DNA from: Deltaproteobacteria bacterium
GTDB taxonomy: Bacteria; Desulfobacterota; Binatia; Binatales; Binataceae
DNA length: 11,724 nt
Direction: 5' to 3'
Assembly (NCBI GenBank): GCA_021786815.1
Contig: JAJYMR010000250.1
Location: 1-11,724 of the forward strand
The notes under the pieces are model-generated. The model was not told the DNA's origin. It did no database searches and worked only from the letters and a program-made list of their open reading frames with translations. Position numbers and translations under genes: made by a program. How positions within the stretch are numbered: the stretch's first letter is position 1; every line of letters begins with the position of its first letter. This document shows, one piece after another, positions 6,655 to 11,724 of the stretch.

Positions 6655-7248
6655 CTATTTGTGCGCTGTTCGCTGGTTCGTCCGCAGCCCGTCAAGGGCG
6701 AGGTTCAATTCAAGGACGTTAACGCCCGGCTCCCCAAGAAAGCCAAACTGACGCGGCCTGGTGTAAGTCTTGACCAATGCATGCACGGTCTGCTCGCTAA
6801 GGCCTCGCGCCTTGGCGACGCGCGAAACTTGGATATCGGCTGCGGCCGGGCTGATCTCCGGATCGAGGCCACTGCCCGAGGCGGTAACCAGATCGACAGG
6901 GACCTGTGACGCACGTATCCCGGAGTTCTCTTCTAGGATGCGCTTCAGGCGCCGCTTGACCGCCTCAATAAGGGTTTTGTTAGTCGGACCAAGGTTCGAG
7001 CCACCTGAGTTGGTCGGGTCGTAACCCTTGCCTGCGGCCGACGGGCGACCGTGGAAATATTCCGGTGCTTTGAACACCTGGCCGATCAACGCCGACCCTA
7101 TAGGAGTTCCGTTGCGGTAGATAATGCTGCCATCCGCTTGCGCTGGAAATATCACGTGGGCCATCCCCGCCATCGCCAACGGATAAAGGATGCCAAGCAG
7201 CACGGTTAGGACAATGGTCATCTTAATCGCAGCGACCATCTGACGCAT
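6655..7248 (-). CDS. kdpC: KdpC, potassium-transporting ATPase subunit C
   Basis: 197 residues, normal for the family. One N-terminal membrane helix (about 8-34, IKMTIVLTVLLGILYPLAMA), then a periplasmic domain with family signatures YFHGRPSAAGKGYDP, SGSNLGPTNKTL, VTASGSGLDPEISPAAADIQ and the ending FLGEPGVNVLELNLALDG. KdpC is the small subunit of the KdpFABC complex in the inner membrane; it stabilises the complex and affects ATP and K+ affinity. Start ATG at 7248 with GGGAGA six bases upstream, 13 bases after the kdpB stop, so it is in the same operon. It belongs to a different sequence subtype from the remnant at 2324-2629. It is the last structural gene before the two regulators. Confidence 0.97.
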   Translation of the reverse strand: MRQMVAAIKMTIVLTVLLGILYPLAMAGMAHVIFPAQADGSIIYRNGTPIGSALIGQVFKAPEYFHGRPSAAGKGYDPTNSGGSNLGPTNKTLIEAVKRRLKRILEENSGIRASQVPVDLVTASGSGLDPEISPAAADIQVSRVAKARGLSEQTVHALVKTYTRPRQFGFLGEPGVNVLELNLALDGLRTNQRTAHK

Positions 7249-7261
7249 AGCAAATCTCCCT

Positions 7262-9310
7262 CTAGACCAAATGACATGCGGTGATCAGCAGATCGATCGC
7301 CTTGATGCCGATGAATGGAGCGATGATACCGCCGAGGCCGTAGATGAGCAGGTTGCGCGTGAGAATTCCGCTCGCTCCCACTGGACGATACTCGACGCCG
7401 CGAAGAGCCAGTGGAATCAAGGCGATGATGATCAAGGCATTGAAGATCACCGCGGATAAAATCGCGCTCTCCGGAGTCGCGAGATGCATGATGTTGAGCG
7501 CCTGCAACTGAGGATAAGCGATCAGAAACATTGCGGGGATGATCGCAAAGTATTTGGCAACGTCATTTGCGACTGAAAATGTTGTCAGCGCGCCACGCGT
7601 GATCAGCAACTGCTTACCGATCTCCACCACTTCCATGATCTTCGTCGGATCGGAATCAAGATCCACCATGTTTCCGGCTTCGCGCGCCGCTTGCGTGCCA
7701 GCGTTCATGGCGATTCCGACGTCCGCCTGGGCCAGAGCCGGCGCATCATTCGTGCCGTCGCCAATCATTGCAACGAGCTTTCCTTGTGCCTGTTCATCCC
7801 GAATCAATTTGAGCTTGGTTTCGGGCGTCGCCTGCGCCCGAAAATCATCGACGCCCGCTTCATGAGCGATGGCGGCTGCGGTGAGCGGATTATCGCCGGT
7901 TATCATCACCGTCCGCAGTCCCATCGCGCGCAGCCGCTCGAAGCGCTCCTTGATGCCGTCCTTGATCACGTCCTTCAGATGGATCACGCCGAGGGCGCGG
8001 GCGCCGTCGGCGACCACCAGAGGAGTGCCCCCGGCGCGTGCGATGCGCTCCACAACGTAGTTGACATCCTCGGGCACTGTGCCGCCGGCTTCGGCGACGA
8101 AATTCGTCACGGCGTCAGCGGCACCCTTTCGGATGCGCCGACCGTTCAAGTTCACGCCGCTCATCCGGGTTTGCGCAGAAAAAGGAATGAATTCCGTCTG
8201 CTTGTCGGCCAACTCACGTCCGCGCAGGTTGTACAGATCCTTCGCGAGCACCACGATCGACCGTCCCTCTGCAGTTTCGTCGGCAAGCGATGCGAGTTGC
8301 GCCGCGTCAGCCAGTTCCTCGCGCGTGATACCTGGCGCGGGAGTGAATTCGGTCGCCACCCGGTTGCCGAGCGTGATCGTACCGGTCTTGTCCAGGAGCA
8401 GCGTATCGACGTCGCCAGCTGCTTCGACCGCCCGGCCTGACATCGCCAGCACGTTGTGTTGGACCAACCGGTCCATCCCCGCGATGCCGATCGCAGACAG
8501 CAGTCCGCCGATTGTGGTTGGAATCAGGCAGACAAGCAGGGCAATCAACACCGGCAACGTCAACGATGCGTGAGCATAGAGCCCGAACGGATAAAGGCTG
8601 ACGCAGACCAACATGAATACTAACGTCAAACCAGCTAACAGAATGCTCAGCGCTATTTCATTAGGAGTCTTTTTGCGCTCCGCTCCCTCGACCAGAGAAA
8701 TCATACGGTCCAGGAAGGTCTCGCCAGGATTCGCAGTGATGTGCACCTTGATCCAGTCCGAGATAACCGTTGTACCGCCGGTTACTGCACTGCGATCGCC
8801 GCCGCTCTGCCGGATGACCGGTGCGGATTCACCAGTGATTGCGGCCTCGTTGACAGCCGCTATGCCCTCGATAACTTCGCCATCGCAGGGGATAACCTCG
8901 CCGGCACGCACGATGACGATATTGCCACGGCGCAGCAGGGTCGCTGGGACGACTTCCTCCTTGCCGGCCCGCAGCAGCGTTGCCTGCGTTTCGCTGCGCG
9001 TCTTGCGCAGGCTCTCGGCTTGCGCCTTGCCGCGCCCCTCGGCCATCGCCTCGGCGAAGTTGGCGAAGAGCACGGTGAACCAGAGCCACAGCGCAATCTG
9101 CAGCTCGAAGCCGGTCAAAGCCGTGCGTCCACTGAATACGTGGCGTGCAAGGATAAGCGTGACCGCGGTTGCGGTCACCTCCACGACGAACATGACCGGA
9201 TTACGCACCTGGACGCGGGGATCGAGTTTCCATAGCGCATCGATTGCGGCGCCTTTTGCGATCTCAGAATCCCACAAGGAAGTAGGTTTGCGTTCAGTCG
9301 AGTGAGCCAC
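7262..9310 (-). CDS. kdpB: KdpB, potassium-transporting P-type ATPase catalytic subunit
   Basis: 682 residues, the same length as E. coli KdpB. It hydrolyses ATP to drive K+ uptake through KdpA in the inner membrane. Seen: N-terminal membrane helices with WLWFTVLFANFAEAMAEGRG; the actuator TGES (159-162), whose Ser162 is the residue known in E. coli as an inhibitory phosphorylation site; the helix segment with CLIPTTIGGLLSAIGIAGMD; phosphorylation motif DKTGTIT with Asp307; the hinge MIGDGTNDAPALAQADVGIA; and C-terminal helices ending in the LRGVEYRPVGA region. All key residues are present. The start is GTG at 9310, 17 bases after kdpA; GAGG lies about 11 bases upstream, a modest ribosome binding site. 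Alternative starts were not better supported. Confidence 0.98.
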   Translation of the reverse strand: MAHSTERKPTSLWDSEIAKGAAIDALWKLDPRVQVRNPVMFVVEVTATAVTLILARHVFSGRTALTGFELQIALWLWFTVLFANFAEAMAEGRGKAQAESLRKTRSETQATLLRAGKEEVVPATLLRRGNIVIVRAGEVIPCDGEVIEGIAAVNEAAITGESAPVIRQSGGDRSAVTGGTTVISDWIKVHITANPGETFLDRMISLVEGAERKKTPNEIALSILLAGLTLVFMLVCVSLYPFGLYAHASLTLPVLIALLVCLIPTTIGGLLSAIGIAGMDRLVQHNVLAMSGRAVEAAGDVDTLLLDKTGTITLGNRVATEFTPAPGITREELADAAQLASLADETAEGRSIVVLAKDLYNLRGRELADKQTEFIPFSAQTRMSGVNLNGRRIRKGAADAVTNFVAEAGGTVPEDVNYVVERIARAGGTPLVVADGARALGVIHLKDVIKDGIKERFERLRAMGLRTVMITGDNPLTAAAIAHEAGVDDFRAQATPETKLKLIRDEQAQGKLVAMIGDGTNDAPALAQADVGIAMNAGTQAAREAGNMVDLDSDPTKIMEVVEIGKQLLITRGALTTFSVANDVAKYFAIIPAMFLIAYPQLQALNIMHLATPESAILSAVIFNALIIIALIPLALRGVEYRPVGASGILTRNLLIYGLGGIIAPFIGIKAIDLLITACHLV

Positions 9311-9327
9311 TGCCGTTCAAGCCTCGT

Positions 9328-11067
9328 TCAGTAAAGTTTGCCGCTCATCATCGCGAAATGTTCAGCGACGGGGCCGAGCGCCCAGGAAGCGAAGAAAGTC
9401 AGGGCGCCGACGATAAGGATCACTGCCGTCAGCAGGATCACGAAGAGGATTCCATTCGTGGGAAATGTTCCCGCGCTCGGAGGCACGGCCTTCTTTTCAA
9501 CCAGCGATCCGCCGATCGCCAAGGCGGGTATGATTGTCCCGAAGCGCGCGAACAACATGACCAAGCCAATCGCTACGTTATAGAACATGGTATTGGCGTT
9601 GAGCCCGCCGAACGCAGAGCCGTTGTTGGCTGCGCCGGAGGAAAACGCGTAAAGAATTTCGCTGAAGCCGTGCGGTCCCGGGTTGGCAATTGAAGAAAGC
9701 GCGCCCCTATTCAGGACGGCCACTGCCGTTGGAAGCAAAATGATCGCTGGAAATATCAGAATATAGAGCATCGCCAGTTTCATCTCGCGGGCCTGTATCT
9801 TTTTGCCCAGATATTCCGGCGTGCGTCCCACCATCAGTCCCGCTATAAACACCGTGAGCACGGCCATGACGATAATTCCGGCGAGCCCGGAGCCGACGCC
9901 TCCGAAGACGACCTCGCCGAGATGCAGATTAACCAGCGGCACCAATCCACCTATTGGCGTGTAGCTGTCGTGCATAGAGTTCACTCCGCCGCACGAAGTA
10001 TCGGTCGTGGTGGTCGCGTAGAGGGCTGAGTTCACTATGCCGAAGCGCACTTCCTTGCCTTCCATATTCCCGCCGCTCTGCTGTGCGCTCGCGGTTTGAT
10101 TGATTCCCATGGCGGCAAACTGCGGGTTGCCGCGCTGTTCCGCCCACGTGCAGACAGTCACCCCTCCCAGAAAAAGCAGGAACATGGCGCCGTAAAGAGC
10201 CCATCCCTGCCGCTGGTCGCCGGCCATCTTGCCGAGGGTATGAGGAAGGGCCGCTCCGAGAAGCGTGAGCGCCAGAATCTCGAGAAAGTTTGTGAGCGGC
10301 GTCGGACTCTCGAAGGGGTGTGCGGAGTTGGCGTTGAAAAAGCCGCCGCCGTTGGTGCCGAGCTGCTTGATCGCAATCTGGGAGGCTACCGGCCCCTGAG
10401 CAATCGTCTGCGTACCCTTCTCCAACGTCTTTACCTGAGTATAAGGACCGAGATTATCCGGAACGCCCTGCCAGACGAGAACCAGAGTAAATACGATGCA
10501 AATGGGAAGAAGAACCCACAAGGTAGCGCGGACCAGATCGCGCCAAAAGTTTCCGAGGGTACGGGCGCTACGCCGCACGAGTCCTCGGATCACCGCGATG
10601 GCGATTGCAAGGCCGACAGCCGCTGAGACGAAGTTGTGGTAGGCCAGCCCGGCCATTTGGGTGAGGTAGCTCATGGTCGACTCACCCGAGTAAGCCTGCC
10701 AGTTCGTGTTGGTTGTGAAGCTTGCCGCTGTATTGAAAGCAAGACCTGGCTCTACGGCGCCGAAGCCTTGCGGATTGAACGGCAAAAAATACTGCAACCG
10801 CTCGATTGCGTAGAGTGACACCATCCCGACGAGGCTGAAGAACAGCATCGCGATGGTATACTGGACCCAGGTTTGCTCCTTTTCCGGCTCGATACCACAC
10901 AGCCGGTAAACCAGACGCTCGAGCGGCAGGAGCACAGGATCCAAAAAGGTCCGCTCGCCGGCGAAGACACGTGCCATGTAGAATCCCAATGGGACGCTAA
11001 CGGCGGTAAGCACCAATGAGAAGAAACCAATTTGGATAAACGCATTACTGAACACGGTAGTGCCCAC
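9328..11067 (-). CDS. kdpA: KdpA, potassium-transporting ATPase channel-like subunit
   Basis: 579 residues, slightly longer than E. coli KdpA (557). It forms the K+ selectivity filter of KdpFABC in the inner membrane and belongs to the superfamily of K+ transporters with four pseudo-repeats. The four filter-like loops are visible: TNTNWQAYSGESTMSYLTQ, LGTNGGGFFNANSAHPFESP, CGGVNSMHDSYTPIGG and GAANNGSAFGGLNANTMFYN. Many hydrophobic helices lie between them. The start used is GTG at 11067, three bases after the kdpF stop, with no strong ribosome binding site of its own, so translation is probably coupled to kdpF. A second GTG lies four codons downstream and cannot be ruled out. Confidence 0.98.
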   Translation of the reverse strand: MGTTVFSNAFIQIGFFSLVLTAVSVPLGFYMARVFAGERTFLDPVLLPLERLVYRLCGIEPEKEQTWVQYTIAMLFFSLVGMVSLYAIERLQYFLPFNPQGFGAVEPGLAFNTAASFTTNTNWQAYSGESTMSYLTQMAGLAYHNFVSAAVGLAIAIAVIRGLVRRSARTLGNFWRDLVRATLWVLLPICIVFTLVLVWQGVPDNLGPYTQVKTLEKGTQTIAQGPVASQIAIKQLGTNGGGFFNANSAHPFESPTPLTNFLEILALTLLGAALPHTLGKMAGDQRQGWALYGAMFLLFLGGVTVCTWAEQRGNPQFAAMGINQTASAQQSGGNMEGKEVRFGIVNSALYATTTTDTSCGGVNSMHDSYTPIGGLVPLVNLHLGEVVFGGVGSGLAGIIVMAVLTVFIAGLMVGRTPEYLGKKIQAREMKLAMLYILIFPAIILLPTAVAVLNRGALSSIANPGPHGFSEILYAFSSGAANNGSAFGGLNANTMFYNVAIGLVMLFARFGTIIPALAIGGSLVEKKAVPPSAGTFPTNGILFVILLTAVILIVGALTFFASWALGPVAEHFAMMSGKLY

Positions 11068-11070
11068 TGG

Positions 11071-11163
11071 TTAGAAGTTCTCTGGTCGCAGCATCGCGTA
11101 GACTAAATAGACGGTCAGGCCTACTGCCATAATTAGACCCAACACCACTTCCCAAGGCGTCAT
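11071..11163 (-). CDS. kdpF: KdpF, small KdpFABC stabilising subunit
   Basis: 30 residues, a single hydrophobic helix beginning MTPWEVVLGLIMAVGLTVYL and ending VYAMLRPENF. The LVYAMLRPENF-type ending is the typical KdpF signature. In E. coli KdpF is a 29-residue peptide that sits between KdpA and KdpB and stabilises the complex. The ATG at 11163 overlaps the stop of the upstream microprotein in an ATGA, and the kdpA start follows three bases after its stop. This strongly supports one polycistronic transcript. Confidence 0.95.
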   Translation of the reverse strand: MTPWEVVLGLIMAVGLTVYLVYAMLRPENF

Positions 11164-11243
11164 AGTTTATCGCACCCCCATGTATAGGCGATCGCTAAAA
11201 TGAAGAACGCCAAGGTTCCAAGTAAGAAGACTGTATCCAACAT
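11160..11243 (-). CDS. 27-residue membrane microprotein at the head of the kdp operon
   Basis: This 28-codon frame begins MLDTVFLLGTLAFFILAIAY and ends TWGCDKL. It is one hydrophobic helix followed by a short polar tail with a conserved-looking G-C-D-x-L ending. Support for translation: ATG at 11243, GAAGGG six bases upstream, and its TGA overlaps the kdpF ATG by ATGA, the classic sign of coupling. I recall similar unannotated peptides with a GCD(R/K)L ending upstream of kdpF in other bacteria, but I know no tested function or name. It is likely a small partner of the Kdp complex or a translational leader. The reading frame is well supported; its function is a guess. Confidence 0.8.
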   Translation of the reverse strand: MLDTVFLLGTLAFFILAIAYTWGCDKL

Positions 11244-11249
11244 AATTGA

Positions 11250-11255
11250 CCCTTC
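11250..11255 (-). promoter_or_regulatory. Ribosome binding site of the kdp microprotein
   Basis: GAAGGG on the minus strand lies six bases before the ATG at 11243. It is the best Shine-Dalgarno sequence at the start of the operon and decides that translation begins at the microprotein rather than at kdpF. Confidence 0.65.
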
Positions 11256-11272
11256 AGCGCTGCCACTGGCCG

Positions 11273-11289
11273 GCGCTCCGATAGAGCGC
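11273..11289 (-). promoter_or_regulatory. GC-rich hairpin in the predicted kdp leader
   Basis: A perfect 6-base-pair stem, GCGCTC/GAGCGC with a 5-base loop, lies between the predicted transcription start (about 11319) and the ribosome binding site. No U-run follows, so it is not a standard terminator. It might stabilise the 5' end or affect translation. Confidence 0.35.
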
Positions 11290-11329
11290 GCCGCCGAAAT
11301 GAAGATCGGTCCTCATCTGTGTGCGTGAT

Positions 11330-11345
11330 CGCATCGAGCGTGCCG
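11330..11345 (-). promoter_or_regulatory. Candidate sigma-54 promoter of the kdp operon
   Basis: The minus strand reads CGGCACGCTCGATGCG against the consensus TGGCACG-N4-TTGCW. The essential GG (-24) and GC (-12) are present at the right spacing, and 9 of 12 defined positions match. It would start transcription near 11319, leaving a leader of about 75 bases before the microprotein start. It lies in the upstream region of the kdp operon, which also encodes an NtrC-class activator downstream. Read by eye only. Confidence 0.5.
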
Positions 11346-11409
11346 TCCCAGCTAACCCGCAAAATGGCGATAATTGCGTTCTCCGTAATTGGCGGCACCG
11401 CTGTCTGCA

Positions 11410-11422
11410 GCAATGTCATTGC
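11410..11422. promoter_or_regulatory. Enhancer-like palindrome upstream of the kdp promoter
   Basis: GCAATG-T-CATTGC is a perfect 6-base inverted repeat around one base, inside a larger region with CTGCA/TGCAG on its flanks. It sits about 90 bases upstream of the predicted sigma-54 transcription start, where NtrC-class activators commonly bind. It shares GCAAT/ATTGC half-sites with the palindromes near both regulator genes. Confidence 0.4.
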
Positions 11423-11464
11423 ATTTTGCAGTTTCGATAGCCGCTGAAATGGTAGTTACGCGGT

Positions 11465-11724
11465 TTAGAGCCGGATCCCGAGAGCTTTTCGCATCCGATT
11501 AACGACGCTGAGCAACTCGCGCGAAGAGCGGGCAAAAGTAAACGAGGGAATCAGTGTGACGGGTTCGCCGCATTTTTTCGTAATGACGATTCTGCCGAGG
11601 CGAACGCCTCGAGTGCCGGACAGGGCCCTTCTGCCAAAGTATCGAATCGTCGAGACCCTTCTTCGCCGGTGATCGGGCTTCCGTCCGCATCCAGGACTGC
11701 AACTGCGCTTCTGGCCTGCACCCC
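11465..11724 (-). CDS. Possible C-terminal part of an unknown gene, cut by the window edge
   Basis: One frame stays open from the window edge to a TAA at 11465-11467, about 86 codons. The last part looks like real protein: RGVRLGRIVITKKCGEPVTL followed by IPSFTFARSSRELLSVVNRM and a basic ending. A beta-rich segment followed by a final amphipathic helix is reminiscent of small PH-like domains, but I do not recognise a family. The part nearer the edge (Arg-rich) looks poorer, and another frame there also reads sensibly (AVAVLDADGSPITGEEGSRR), so a frameshift or wrong frame is possible. If real, it is a separate gene upstream of the kdp promoter on the same strand. Confidence 0.35.
   Translation of the reverse strand, partial: GAGQKRSCSPGCGRKPDHRRRRVSTIRYFGRRALSGTRGVRLGRIVITKKCGEPVTLIPSFTFARSSRELLSVVNRMRKALGIRL

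Noticed and set aside
11195..11419. 74-codon minus-strand frame over the kdp promoter region
   Set aside because: No ribosome binding site before its ATG; it overlaps the better-supported microprotein and the sigma-54 element, and its end looks random.
1..11724. CRISPR array, insertion sequence or rRNA
   Set aside because: No regularly spaced repeats, transposase-like frames or rRNA-like stretches were seen on either strand.

Overview
The window reads as chromosomal DNA from a GC-rich Gram-negative bacterium. A proteobacterium seems most likely: there are sigma-54 enhancer-binding proteins, a YdgA/DUF945-type membrane protein and a tRNA fragment with encoded CCA. Acidobacteria or a related phylum cannot be excluded. 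Every gene I can support lies on the minus strand, so transcription runs from high to low coordinates.

Right part (about 11345 down to 6655): a complete Kdp high-affinity potassium uptake operon. Its order is a 27-residue membrane microprotein, kdpF, kdpA, kdpB, kdpC, tightly packed with an ATGA overlap and gaps of 3, 17 and 13 bases. A good sigma-54 (-24/-12) promoter candidate lies at 11330-11345. An operator-like palindrome sits about 90 bases upstream of the predicted start, the usual enhancer position.

Middle (6456 down to 3936): two related sigma-54 activator-type proteins follow kdpC. The second (3936-5267) is an intact NtrC-class response regulator. The first (5455-6456) is a shortened relative with no receiver domain, no GAFTGA loop, Walker B acidic residues changed to Ala-Asn, and one arginine finger lost, while Walker A and the Fis-type helix-turn-helix are kept. 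No KdpD or KdpE is present. The layout suggests Kdp control by a sigma-54 system with a catalytically dead partner that may compete for the same DNA sites.

Left-centre (3474 down to 2123): a small SET-domain protein, then the broken remains of a second, different kdp operon (a kdpB with most of its middle deleted and a 5'-truncated kdpC of another subtype). Next is the 3' part of a tRNA-Arg(CCU) gene on the plus strand, which looks like the att scar of an integrative element. This part looks like a decayed island edge.

Left end (1600 to 1): a zinc-ribbon plus DUF945 membrane protein, followed in the same frame by an open stretch that resembles the end of a SRPBCC-type protein but has no start codon. 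At the right edge (11465-11724) an open frame runs out of the window and may be the C-terminus of another gene. Gene-free stretches are 1601-2122, 3475-3935 and roughly 11346-11464.
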